Notes under the pieces: model-generated
Database searches by the model: none
What the model was told of the DNA's origin: nothing
The model's input: only the letters and a program-made list of their open reading frames with translations
Position numbers and translations under genes: made by a program
In this document: one piece after another, positions 9,401 to 15,608 of the stretch
Layout of the letters: each line of letters starts with the position of its first letter
Position numbering within the stretch: the first letter of the stretch is position 1
Assembly (NCBI GenBank): GCA_026392135.1
Contig: JAPLCR010000608.1
Location: 1-18,118 of the forward strand
Direction: 5' to 3'
Length of the DNA stretch: 18,118 nucleotides
Source of the DNA: Armatimonadota bacterium
GTDB taxonomy: Bacteria > Armatimonadota > Chthonomonadetes > Chthonomonadales > Chthonomonadaceae

Positions 9401-9616
9401 TCCCACTGCGTCTTCTAGCGGCTTCGTGACCTGCGACTCCACTTTGACGGAGTTCGCGCCCGGATAGACGGTGGTTATCATCAGTATAGGTATATCGGCG
9501 CGGGGGTTTAACTCTGCGGGGAGAAGCGAGTAGGCGCGTAAGCCCAGCACTCCTATGGCGAGGAGAGCCATGCAGATAAGAATAGGGCGAGAGATGGCGA
9601 GTCGGGTGAACCACAT
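6428..9616 (-). CDS. RND-family efflux pump, AcrB/HAE1-like inner-membrane subunit
   Basis: The proton-driven inner-membrane transporter of a tripartite exporter, 1062 residues, the normal length for AcrB/MexB relatives. The N-terminus is typical (WFTRLAISRPILICMALLAIGVLGL as TM1, then a pore domain with YPGANSVKVESQVTKPLE). TM4 carries the essential Asp pair D418/D419 in VGILVDDSIV, and a second periplasmic domain starts after a membrane segment near 545–565. TM10 reads MGLMGRNAILLLDY, where the lysine conserved in AcrB (K940) is R961. The downstream RPILMTTTSTIAG supplies the polar TM11 threonines. The ATG lies 6 nt after the membrane fusion protein gene, so the two are co-transcribed. Substrate is unknown. 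Continuity with ispH–hpnG–tolC raises the possibility of a lipid or envelope cargo, but drugs or metals are equally compatible. Confidence 0.95.
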   Translation of the reverse strand: MWFTRLAISRPILICMALLAIGVLGLRAYSLLPAELNPRADIPILMITTVYPGANSVKVESQVTKPLEDAVGTTPGVKEVSSSSQANVSVVSVEFQVGHNLEVALSDVRSRIDGVRSQLPGEASYPVVAKLDINARPILQLGIGSKSLSLRDMRGLVDNTIRPRLERVYGVAAVQVVGGVAREIQVEADSRKLAEHGITISDVVTSLKAAGRDVPGGSVHRVDTSTSVRVSGAFTSLKAIRNTQILAPQVMQANALRQSQGAGDALPAPPITVGDVTTVTDGKAERSEINRVNGVEGVSLFISRASDSNTVKVVDGIMEALAELRPSLPPDLTVVPLNNDAVMVRSALEDVNASLILGSLLAMGVVLLFLHNLRGTLIVSIAIPTCIIATFLVIWAAGFTLNQISLLALSLSVGILVDDSIVILESITRHLKMGETPVEAALNGRKEIGFADLTTTLVDVVVFVPIAFMGGIIGSFFREFGLTIATATLLSLVVSFSVTPMLAARWYKKGEDVTPKRGFFLLFERLYLWLEKRYRRVIAGALRRRAAVVIGGVGLLSVVFWWSLPKLGTEFMPGIDQSLLSVNIELPPGASLQASEQVALKVEERLKSIPEMTAIISSVGKIVGGFGSIPQEGEQYGQITVLLKDKRHLLDGFLGDKGTRTRSDETIADELRGALKRLGGETGSKISIAAVRSIQGLSSGVQFQLRGSEIEPLMKFAEEARQKVAKIPGVLDPALSVRTGEPEISAEIDRERAAQLGVPVNLAGAIVRDALTGNTDTVYQEKGRDYPIRIRLSADERNSVSDIQNIVVGSEGSGSGQAITLGDVARISRKTAPANIERHNGQRSVVLAASLTSSGALGDVTKEFRKVFDSTPHEGITYSEAGDAKTMEENIPHFVFALGLAVILVYVVTASLFNSLGTPFVIMFTLPMALIGAFAALVMTRDSLSLVSGIGIIMLMGLMGRNAILLLDYTNTLRERGATQREALIEAGATRLRPILMTTTSTIAGMLPVALRIGEAAELRAPMAIVVIGGLLVSTVLTLVMIPVIYSLLDDALTKVIRRKEP

Positions 9617-9622
9617 TTGGCG

Positions 9623-10906
9623 TTACAGTCGAGCAGGGGAGAGCCGAACACGGGCGACCTGTCCGGGCGAAAGAGTGACGGGAGAGACGAAGCGGAACTG
9701 CACACGGAAGGTGCGTCCATCAGGCTCCGAGGTAGCGGCTATCTGTGAGAGCCGCGCCGCGAACGTGCGATTTGGGAGGGTATCCACCTGCACCGTAGCG
9801 GGTAGCCCCTCTTTCAGACGAGCGAGGTGACGCGCCGTTACGAGAGCATCTACCCGTAAGCCTGTAAGGGAAATAATGGTGACGAGCGGCATACCGGGTT
9901 GCGCCATCTCTCCGGCTTTGGCGTTTATAGCGGTTGCGACTCCTGCGAACGGGGCGCGAAGGCGCAGAGAATCGGCACTATCCTGCGCTGTTCGCCAGCC
10001 CGCTTTCGCCTGTTCTGTTACGGCTTTCGCGGCGTTTATATCCTGTACTCCCACATCACGGACGCGCGTTTGCGCCTCCTTCGAGAGTTTTAGCCCCTCT
10101 TGTGCCTGATGCACTCCCGCCTCCGCCGTCTCAATATCCTTATCCGCGAGCGCGATACGGTAGGAGGTTTGGGGGGTAGCTCCGCTATCAAGGCGTTTGC
10201 GCTGTTCGCGGGCAGAGTTCACATCCGACGCGGCAGCTTTTTCGCTTGCGATAGCGCCCTGCAAATCGTTGCGCGACACGCCTCCTACTTTTGCCAACTC
10301 CTCTAGGCTTTTGCGCGTGCGAATCGCCTGTTCATGACCGATGTCGGCTTTTCGCACGGCTTCGTCGGCAAGCCTCTTTTCGGCGGAACTATCTCCCTTG
10401 AGAGCGTCTCGCCCTAGTACCGCCTGTTGGCGTTTTATCTCCGCCTGCTGAACGCCGGAACGCGCCGTCGCAATGTCGCTATCGGCTTTTAGTAGTTGCG
10501 CTTTCAGCCCCTCCTCGGCTTTACGCGCCATCGCTATCGCGGTGTTCAGCCCTGCGAAAGCGGTTCGCGCCTGCCCTTGCATCTCGCTGTCGTCGAGTTG
10601 AATAGCCACTTGCCCCGCAGTGACCGCTGTGCCCTCTGAAATGCTTACTCCCACAATTCGAGCAGGTAGCCGCGTTGAAAGCGTGGCTTTGCTATCGGAA
10701 ACCACGCTTCCGGTTAGGCTCAACTCCCCCTCAGACTCTTGCAGGCTCTCCTTTGGCGCAGGGGCGGGATCCACAACGATTTTTTGCGCTTGTTTGGGCT
10801 TCGCAGGTTCCGCTTCGGCGTTACCGACGCGAGGCTTCATCATAAACGCCCCGAATGCGAGCGCGACGAGAAATGCCCCTCCTCCTAGCCAGTACTGTGT
10901 CCTCAT
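9623..10906 (-). CDS. Periplasmic membrane fusion protein (RND adaptor)
   Basis: HlyD/AcrA-type adaptor linking the RND pump to the TolC channel. Residues 7–24 form one N-terminal membrane anchor. There is no lipobox cysteine, so it is probably not a lipoprotein. The first half of the lipoyl/barrel-sandwich domain is at about 65–110 (LPARIVGVSISEGTAVTAGQVAIQLDDSE). A long Ala/Glu/Lys/Gln-rich coiled-coil hairpin spans roughly 110–310. The second lipoyl half follows (LRLRAPFAGVATAINAKAG), then a beta-barrel and a short membrane-proximal region ending VARVRLSPARL. The hairpin is long (about 200 residues), which suits direct tip-to-tip contact with a TolC partner. The ATG has GAGAGG about 6 nt upstream. 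It is the first gene after a 233-nt gap containing GC-rich hairpins, so it may be partly uncoupled from tolC. Confidence 0.93.
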   Translation of the reverse strand: MRTQYWLGGGAFLVALAFGAFMMKPRVGNAEAEPAKPKQAQKIVVDPAPAPKESLQESEGELSLTGSVVSDSKATLSTRLPARIVGVSISEGTAVTAGQVAIQLDDSEMQGQARTAFAGLNTAIAMARKAEEGLKAQLLKADSDIATARSGVQQAEIKRQQAVLGRDALKGDSSAEKRLADEAVRKADIGHEQAIRTRKSLEELAKVGGVSRNDLQGAIASEKAAASDVNSAREQRKRLDSGATPQTSYRIALADKDIETAEAGVHQAQEGLKLSKEAQTRVRDVGVQDINAAKAVTEQAKAGWRTAQDSADSLRLRAPFAGVATAINAKAGEMAQPGMPLVTIISLTGLRVDALVTARHLARLKEGLPATVQVDTLPNRTFAARLSQIAATSEPDGRTFRVQFRFVSPVTLSPGQVARVRLSPARL

Positions 10907-10948
10907 TGAACCTCTCTCTTTTGGGAAGATTAACCGCGAAATACCTAG

Positions 10949-10968
10949 CCCCCTTCCCGAAAGGGGTT
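10949..10968. repeat. REP-like GC-rich hairpin, copy 1
   Basis: CCCCTT (10950–10955) pairs with AAGGGG (10961–10966) around a 5-nt loop in the tolC–mfp gap, followed by a G-rich arm (GGGACGGGCGGGTGG). It shares the CCCCTT/AAGGGG core with copy 2 about 70 nt away. This is the style of short palindromic elements dispersed in many bacterial genomes. It is not followed by a T-run on either strand, so it is not a standard terminator. Confidence 0.5.
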
Positions 10969-11014
10969 CAGGGACGGGCGGGTGGAACGCGGAAGGCTTA
11001 TCGCACTGACCCTG

Positions 11015-11067
11015 CCACCCCTTCTAAATCTTCCCCTTGTGAAGGGGCAAGGGTTGGGATAGGGTGG
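11015..11067. repeat. REP-like GC-rich hairpin, copy 2
   Basis: An inner stem CCCCTT (11033–11038) with AAGGGG (11042–11047) and a 3-nt loop is nested within an outer stem CCACCC (11015–11020) with GGGTGG (11062–11067). The intervening arm reads GGGTTGGGATAGGG. The nested palindrome in an intergenic position between tolC and the adaptor gene fits a dispersed REP/miniature repeat. It could also act as an mRNA stability element or attenuate read-through between tolC and mfp-rnd. Confidence 0.55.
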
Positions 11068-11139
11068 TTATAGTAGTGCGAAAACCTTAAAGTATCAGGC
11101 GCTTGCTCTTTTTCGGGAAGGGTATGGGCGCTTTCCCCG

Positions 11140-12483
11140 CTACCGCTTTTTCGGAAGCGCGTCCTTCATCTCCACAAGCGAATCTCCGCAAGCGTGGTCG
11201 AAATCCACCCAAGCCAACAGGTAGTTGAACTGCGCGAGGTTCCCTTTTTCTAAAGCCTCGCGCCATCGGCGTTGCGCCTCTTTGACCTCAACCGCCGTCC
11301 CCTTATTAACTTCATACGCCTTCTCTGCGACGGTCAGCAGGGCGGTAGCCTCTTTGGTCTGCGTGTTCACGAGGGCAATCGCTTCGCGCTCTTCACCGAG
11401 TTTGAGCCACGTTTGCTTTACTTCGAGGGCGATACCCGCTTTTGTCTCGTTGAGAATAGCCTCTAAGCGTAGCGCCTGTATTTTCGCCTCTTGCGTATCC
11501 TGCTTCGCCTTGCCGCCATCCCATATCGGTAGGCGAATCTCCACCGCCATCTCCATATAGTTTTGATGTATCAACGCCGTCGGGGTCTGTTGGGAGTACT
11601 GCCCGCGCAGACCTATAGAGGGTTTGCTCTGTAGTTTCGCAAGCGTGATTCCCGCCTTCGCCGCGCTCACGTTTAGTTCGAGCATCTTGATTTCAGGGCG
11701 TTTTGCAAGGGCATTCTGTAGGGAAGCATCTGCCTTCGCAGGAGTGTCTCGCGCCTCTTGCGGGACTAGAAGGCTCACCTCCGCCTCGCTCGACCGCCCC
11801 AACAGCCGATTGAAGTTAAGTCGCGCAAGAGTAAGTTCGTTTTTGGCGTGGTGTAAACCTGCTTTCGCCTCCGCAATTTGCGATCCTGCGGTGAATGTGT
11901 CTACCGGACGCGCCATCCCTGCCGAGACCTGCGTCTGCACGAGCGTCTGGTAGCGCTCCGCCGCCAACACGCCGTCTTGCGCGATTCGCGTTCCCGCCTC
12001 CGCCCGCAACACATCCAAGTACGCTTTTCGCACGCTCCGCGCTATCTCGTGGAGGTCGCGCCGATAGTCCCAATCCACGCCGCCGGACTGCGCGAGGTAG
12101 CGGGCGCGGGCTTCCTTCATACCGGGCTGAAAGAGAGTCTGCTCAAAGAGAAAACGGAGTTGCGTGGACGAATTGGGCAGAAAAATAGCGGAGGGGGAGC
12201 CGGGAATCGCGAACGATTTGGGGTACGCCTGAATCGTTTCGCCGATGGTCGCGGTCAGGAGCGGGCGTGCAATTGGCTTCTCTCTGTCCACCTTAACCTG
12301 CGCCACGTCTCGCGTGTATCGCGCCACTAACGCGCTCTGCCCATCGCGAATCGCAGTGCGAACTGCCTCTTCGATGGTGAGTGGTGGCGGGGCGTTTTGC
12401 GCGGCGAGGGGCGCGGGAAGAAGCCAGTAGCAGAGAGCCGCTAAAAGGCGAAGCGAATATTGTGTCTGCGAGGGTAAAATCAA
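11140..12483 (-). CDS. TolC-family outer membrane efflux protein
   Basis: The outer-membrane and periplasmic channel of the tripartite exporter. Residues 1–28 are a signal peptide (SLRLLAALCYWLLPAPLAA, predicted cut before QNAPPP). The body shows the two-fold OEP architecture: LTIEEAVRTAIRDG opens repeat 1 and a related helix-strand-helix pattern (SLQNALAKRPEIKMLELNVSAAKAG) opens repeat 2. Amphipathic helices with Ala/Glu/Lys spacing run to the end (FNYLLAWVDFDHACG). At 447 residues it is a normal length. Translation appears to start at TTG, whose last two bases form the first two bases of the hpnG stop (TTGA overlap). GGAGAG about 9 nt upstream supports this, implying coupling to hpnG. It is very likely the partner of the MFP/RND genes downstream. 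Confidence 0.93.
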   Translation of the reverse strand: MILPSQTQYSLRLLAALCYWLLPAPLAAQNAPPPLTIEEAVRTAIRDGQSALVARYTRDVAQVKVDREKPIARPLLTATIGETIQAYPKSFAIPGSPSAIFLPNSSTQLRFLFEQTLFQPGMKEARARYLAQSGGVDWDYRRDLHEIARSVRKAYLDVLRAEAGTRIAQDGVLAAERYQTLVQTQVSAGMARPVDTFTAGSQIAEAKAGLHHAKNELTLARLNFNRLLGRSSEAEVSLLVPQEARDTPAKADASLQNALAKRPEIKMLELNVSAAKAGITLAKLQSKPSIGLRGQYSQQTPTALIHQNYMEMAVEIRLPIWDGGKAKQDTQEAKIQALRLEAILNETKAGIALEVKQTWLKLGEEREAIALVNTQTKEATALLTVAEKAYEVNKGTAVEVKEAQRRWREALEKGNLAQFNYLLAWVDFDHACGDSLVEMKDALPKKR

Positions 12484-13196
12484 GGCACCAAACTCTCCGT
12501 CATAAACACGCCTTCAAGATAGACCGCAAGATTCTTCGCGGCAAACGACGCACGCGCTCCGAGTCGTATCAGCGGGAGAATCTTGCGGGGGTGCAGGAGA
12601 AGGTGCGCGATGATTTTGCCTCTGTCGGGTTCGCCCTGCGCGTTCGTAAAGGCGTTGAAGTCGAGGGGAAGCGTATCGTCCACTACATCCGTGATAACTC
12701 TAACTGCCAGACACCGCACGCCCATCTCCTTCGCGGTCTTCATGGCGGTGAAAGTCTCCATATCCACCGCGATAGCGCCCGTCTGTTTAGCGCAAGCCCG
12801 TTTCTCGTCGCCAGTGGTCAACACCTTCTGAACCGAGGCTAGCTTGCCTTTCACGATTTTCAAATCGCTTACGGCGACGGAGGTAGCCGCAGATAAGAGC
12901 CTGGCATCCGCCTTAAAGACTTTCTTTGGCGCTTCGGAACTCGTCACGCTCTCCACCATGACCACCGTTCCTACGGGCAAATCTTCCTGCAAGCCCCCCG
13001 CAAAACCGCAGACAAGCAGTATCTCCCCTCTAGCGTCATCACGAAAAAGTAACTCCATCGCCTCTATGGTATTCGCCGCGCCCATCCCCGATATGGCGAC
13101 GCGCACCTGTTTGGAAATCTTTGTGGCTTGAAACGCCCGCGCCTCGTCAGGAAGGGCGAACAGCACGGTAATATCGGAAAATATGGTAAGTTCCAC
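12480..13196 (-). CDS. hpnG: Hopanoid-associated nucleoside phosphorylase/nucleosidase (HpnG-like)
   Basis: HpnG removes adenine from adenosylhopane, the HpnH product, to give a (phospho)ribosyl hopane on the path to C35 bacteriohopanepolyols. The 238-residue protein belongs to the PNP/UDP phosphorylase (MTA/SAH nucleosidase) superfamily: a Gly-rich N-terminal strand (VAISGMGAANT, 33–43), VCGFAGGL (62–69), the substrate-binding AVDMET (143–148) with E147, and the catalytic-type Asp in RVITDVVDD (D170). LPLDFNAF after it resembles the hopanoid subfamily. ispH ends 6 nt upstream and tolC overlaps its stop, so it sits in the middle of one operon. Superfamily membership is sure. HpnG rather than MTA/SAH nucleosidase or futalosine hydrolase rests on context with hpnH, hpnA and ispH. 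The N-terminus resembles neighbours in HpnG proteins but I could not align it. Confidence 0.75.
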   Translation of the reverse strand: MELTIFSDITVLFALPDEARAFQATKISKQVRVAISGMGAANTIEAMELLFRDDARGEILLVCGFAGGLQEDLPVGTVVMVESVTSSEAPKKVFKADARLLSAATSVAVSDLKIVKGKLASVQKVLTTGDEKRACAKQTGAIAVDMETFTAMKTAKEMGVRCLAVRVITDVVDDTLPLDFNAFTNAQGEPDRGKIIAHLLLHPRKILPLIRLGARASFAAKNLAVYLEGVFMTESLVP

Positions 13197-13202
13197 TGTC
13201 GC

Positions 13203-14090
13203 CTAAACTGTCACCAGAGAAGGTTCGGTCTCCGCGTCGTAGGTCAGCGCCTTCACCTTGACCGCCTCCACCAAGTCTTCCGGCGTAGATAATCCCGATG
13301 CTATGCCGATAACGTCCGCCCACACAAACTGCTCAGGAAGGAGTTCGTCGGCATTCTGAACCTGTATCGTGTTCGGGTTGTAGTGGCGGCAAATCGCGGC
13401 GAGTTCCACCGTGTTCGCGCTCGTGCGAGAGCCGACGACAATCATCAGCGGCACTCTCTGCGCGATTTCGATAGCGTCGTCCTGCCGATTTTGAACAGGG
13501 CGGCAGATGGTGTTGATAATGCGTATCTCCTTGCACATCATCAGCATTTCGTTCACGATTTTGTTACACAGTTCTAGCGCGTGGGTCGTCTGGAAGATAA
13601 CGCCGATTTTTCGCATGAGGATATAGTCCGCTTTCGCCTCATGCAGCTCCTCTATCGTATCCACCACGAGAGCGGGCTGTTGGAGAGCGCCCAGTATCCC
13701 CTTAATCTCCGCGTGGTTCTTATCGCCGACGATGACCACCTGATAGCCGTCGCGTTCGAGGGTCTGCGCCGCCTCTTGAGCGCGAAGCACAATAGGGCAG
13801 GTCGCGTCTACAATCTCAATGCCGCGAGCGCGAATCTCCGAAATTTTGGCTTTGGGCAAGCCATGAGCGCGAATTACCATCGTTCCGGTCTTTTCGTTGT
13901 CGTACTCTTCGACTTTGCGAAGTCCCTTGCCCTCTAGCTCGTCGGTGACGCGCTTGTTGTGAACGAGGTCGCCAAGAATAAAGACCTCCTCGCGCTCCGC
14001 GAGAGCCTGCCGCGTTAGGTTGATAGCGCGTTTGACTCCGAAGCAGAAGCCAACCTCTTTCGCCATGATAACTTTTCGTTTGGGTTTCAC
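13203..14090 (-). CDS. ispH: 4-hydroxy-3-methylbut-2-enyl diphosphate reductase
   Basis: IspH is the last enzyme of the MEP pathway, a 4Fe-4S protein reducing HMBPP to IPP and DMAPP in the cytoplasm. The three cluster ligands are present: C16 (VGFCFGVKRA), C98 (DATCPIV) and C196 (NTICRPVQNRQ). Diphosphate and substrate residues are recognisable: H44 (LVHNKRV), H76 (AHGLP), H126 and catalytic E128 (NHAEIKG), T169 (QTTH) and the SANT motif near 222–226. The length of 295 residues is normal. The GTG start is preferred over an ATG eight codons in because GGAAGGAG lies 8 nt before it. A second copy elsewhere is possible; location next to hpnG suggests that this one supplies precursors for hopanoids. 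Confidence 0.97.
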   Translation of the reverse strand: MKPKRKVIMAKEVGFCFGVKRAINLTRQALAEREEVFILGDLVHNKRVTDELEGKGLRKVEEYDNEKTGTMVIRAHGLPKAKISEIRARGIEIVDATCPIVLRAQEAAQTLERDGYQVVIVGDKNHAEIKGILGALQQPALVVDTIEELHEAKADYILMRKIGVIFQTTHALELCNKIVNEMLMMCKEIRIINTICRPVQNRQDDAIEIAQRVPLMIVVGSRTSANTVELAAICRHYNPNTIQVQNADELLPEQFVWADVIGIASGLSTPEDLVEAVKVKALTYDAETEPSLVTV

Positions 14091-14104
14091 TCTTTATACT
14101 CCTT

Positions 14105-14121
14105 CCGGTTTGAAAGACCGG
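14105..14121 (-). promoter_or_regulatory. Hairpin abutting the ispH ribosome-binding site
   Basis: On the minus strand CCGGT (14121–14117) and ACCGG (14109–14105) form a 5-bp stem with a 7-nt loop, and the 3' arm runs directly into the AAGGAG of the ispH ribosome-binding site. It has no U-tract, so it is not an intrinsic terminator. It could shield or present the site, or be chance. Confidence 0.3.
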
Positions 14122-14135
14122 GGATAGTTTTACTC

Positions 14136-14621
14136 TCAGATGTCCAAAAACTGTTGACGTGCAAAACCACGCATCAGTTCCCGTAATCGCTTATACTTTT
14201 TCTTTGGGGCGCTCGGCGGGCGCTGCAAGCCAAAAATCTCAACGTGTCCCTCAGAGCCGGGTAAATCGCGGAGGTTCCTTTGAACGGGAACCCATTTGAC
14301 ATCCGCCTTAATCTCGCCGCCGTCCTCTATCTCCTGATTGCAAAGACTTGCGGCGGCGCGTATATCGCCAACCTCAATGGTCAGATAGTCTCTTCACTCA
14401 GAGCGTCCACGAATCGCGAAGGCTTGCTCCGGCGTTGTTTTCGACAAAGCCCACGCGGAAGTCCCTCCCGCGCTACCCGGCTCCTTCTCTTGCGTGGATA
14501 GTTCAAACGCGGTTAGCGGAATACCCTCTTCTAGTGAAGCGGGGTAAAACCGTAAAATCTCTTCCTCGCAAAGAAGGGAGGTGAATGGAAAATTGGACAC
14601 TCTGTTCTCTAAGGACTGCAC
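14136..14621 (-). pseudogene. Second gene of an unknown two-gene cassette, interrupted by in-frame TGA
   Basis: From a GTG at 14621 the frame encodes 75 residues (SLENRVSNFPFTS near the start, TTPEQAFAIRGRSE at the end) and meets TGA at 14394–14396. The same frame then continues open for another 85 codons (RDYLTIEVGDIRAAASL, WVPVQRNLRDLPG, HVEIFGLQRPP, KRLRELMRGFARQQ) to TGA at 14136–14138. Together they give one protein-like sequence of about 160 residues, with no frame change across the stop. The organism uses TGA as an ordinary stop elsewhere (recF, comEC, hpnG), so recoding is unlikely. A recent nonsense mutation, or a sequencing error, is the simplest reading. Nothing suggests selenocysteine. 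The first residues overlap the upstream cassette gene by 13 nt. I do not recognise the function. The SLENRV opening recalls uncharacterised proteins that follow a small partner gene in several phyla, from memory only. Confidence 0.75.
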
Positions 14622-14971
14622 AAAAGCGAAGCCTTCTCTAGTATCTCAGCGGGGATAGGGTTCCGAATATCCGAATAGGCTTCCCATGTCTCCTTTGTGG
14701 TTTGATTGGAGTAGTAGAACTCAATCTCGCCTTCCGGGAGAACTTCCATCTCAAAATGGCGTTCCGCGCTGTTCCACTCGAAGAGTATCTGCGCCTGCCC
14801 TCCCGCCCATACTTGCGGCTCAGGCATACGAAACTGCATACTCTCGGCGAGAAGCAGGAACGCCTTCCGCGCCCTCTGGCTTGTCGCTTCGGATACGGCT
14901 CCCTGCTGACGATACTGCTCAACTTTAGCGAGGGCGTGTAATGCGGTTTTGTCTATAACTTGCGGAGTCAT
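14609..14971 (-). CDS. Small protein of unknown function, first gene of a two-gene cassette
   Basis: A 120-residue soluble protein. An Ala-rich helical N-terminus (LHALAKVEQYRQQ, ARKAFLLLAESM) is followed by a proline-rich link (MPEPQVWAGGQ) and a beta-rich half (AQILFEWNS, HFEMEVLPEGEIEFYYSN) before a final helix. No enzyme motif or DNA-binding helix-turn-helix is obvious. I place the start at the ATG at 14971, not further upstream, because AAGGAGAG lies 5–7 nt before it and a good promoter at 15003–15032 falls inside the longer frame. The next gene starts within its last codons (13-nt overlap), so the two are translated together and may form a complex. It follows the hicAB pair by about 90 nt. 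A toxin–antitoxin-like or regulatory pair is one possibility, not shown. Confidence 0.75.
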   Translation of the reverse strand: MTPQVIDKTALHALAKVEQYRQQGAVSEATSQRARKAFLLLAESMQFRMPEPQVWAGGQAQILFEWNSAERHFEMEVLPEGEIEFYYSNQTTKETWEAYSDIRNPIPAEILEKASLLCSP

Positions 14972-15002
14972 ATTCGCTCTCCTTACAGGCGGACTTACCT
15001 CT

Positions 15003-15032
15003 ATTATACGCCCATTTCGGCACAATCCTCAA
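15003..15032 (-). promoter_or_regulatory. Sigma-70-type promoter for the two-gene cassette
   Basis: Minus strand: TTGAGG (-35, 15032–15027; 4 of 6 to consensus), an 18-nt spacer and TATAAT (-10, 15008–15003; perfect). The predicted start of transcription is near 14996, giving a leader of about 25 nt containing AAGGAGAG ahead of the ATG at 14971. It lies just after hicB, so the cassette, and perhaps ispH–hpnG–tolC beyond it, can be expressed independently of hpnH–hpnA–hicAB. Confidence 0.6.
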
Positions 15033-15060
15033 CCTTGAACTCTAGACGCGCCTGAGCGTA

Positions 15061-15270
15061 TCAGGCGTATAAAAGCCGTCCTTTGGGTTCCGGAATAGCG
15101 CGGCGTAACTCTTTCGCGGTCTCTATCCATTCTACCGCTATCTGTTCGAGGTTCGAGAGGCACTCCTGCATAGTAGAGCCGTCCGCCATACATCCCGGCA
15201 GTTCAGGAACCTCTCCGATATAGGCTTCGTCGTCGCGGCTCCAGTAGATAATGACTTCGTATTTAATCAT
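15061..15270 (-). CDS. hicB: HicB-family antitoxin, short form
   Basis: HicB neutralises the HicA mRNA interferase by direct binding. The 69-residue protein is the partial RNase H-like fold only: a first strand YEVIIYWSRDDEAYIGEVPELPGC, then a helix carrying the family signature (GSTMQECLSNLEQIAVEWIE) and the PEPKGRLLYA tail. It lacks the C-terminal ribbon-helix-helix or HTH DNA-binding domain of longer HicB proteins, so any autorepression would need other parts. The ATG has a perfect AGGAGG 6 nt upstream and overlaps the 3' end of hicA by 8 nt. A decayed second copy of its 3' end lies at 17887–17957. Confidence 0.93.
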   Translation of the reverse strand: MIKYEVIIYWSRDDEAYIGEVPELPGCMADGSTMQECLSNLEQIAVEWIETAKELRRAIPEPKGRLLYA

Positions 15271-15523
15271 CCGCGCCTCCTAAATGATAAAAAACCAACA
15301 GAGAACGCATTTGCTTCACTTGATACCCCTTCGCGAGACCTCCCTTTATTGGTTGCAAGTTTAGAATCTCGCGTACTTGAGAGTGCGTCAAAATGTGATG
15401 GCTTCCTCTCATTCTCTCCTCAAAGCCCAGATGGCGGAGATAACCGAGCATATCATTAAAGACGATGTTTTGGTCAGACTGTCCTTCCAATATGCGTCGG
15501 CGCACCTTCGCCCACTTCCCCAT
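15263..15523 (-). CDS. hicA: HicA-family mRNA interferase toxin
   Basis: HicA toxins are small double-stranded-RNA-binding-fold proteins that cleave mRNA and tmRNA in a ribosome-independent way. The 86 residues hold the hallmark LGFEERMRGSHHILTH (32–47), with the catalytic histidine at H42/H43, and a GYQVKQMRSLLVFY C-terminus. The 25-residue N-terminal stretch (MGKWAKVRRRILEGQSDQN) is an extension typical of one HicA subgroup. I choose the ATG at 15523, with GAGGTG just upstream, over a TTG seven codons earlier. The toxin precedes its antitoxin hicB with an 8-nt overlap, the usual order. The module lies between hpnA and ispH in the same orientation and appears intact. Confidence 0.93.
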   Translation of the reverse strand: MGKWAKVRRRILEGQSDQNIVFNDMLGYLRHLGFEERMRGSHHILTHSQVREILNLQPIKGGLAKGYQVKQMRSLLVFYHLGGADD

Positions 15524-15608
15524 AACCACCTCTATCCTCTCCAAGAAGAGTAGTCCTAGCCTACCTCGGTTGAAACATTAGTCCGGTTAAGTAGCATTGC
15601 TATCGAGC

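Noticed and set aside
11878..12330. 150-codon + strand frame opposite the tolC-family gene
   Set aside because: Arg- and His-rich composition expected from antisense of a GC-rich gene; overlaps a well-supported signal-peptide-bearing gene.
14394..14396. Selenocysteine or genetic-code reassignment at the in-frame TGA
   Set aside because: TGA is the normal stop of recF, comEC, hpnG and the RND gene here, and I see no selenocysteine-type context or stem-loop of the right form directly after it.
14280..14584. + strand frames of 73–78 codons in the region before ispH
   Set aside because: They lie antisense to the TGA-split second cassette gene, whose minus-strand sequence reads far more like protein.
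14972..15025. 18-codon upstream extension of the small cassette protein
   Set aside because: A good promoter -10 box falls inside it and a strong ribosome-binding site lies just before the internal ATG at 14971.
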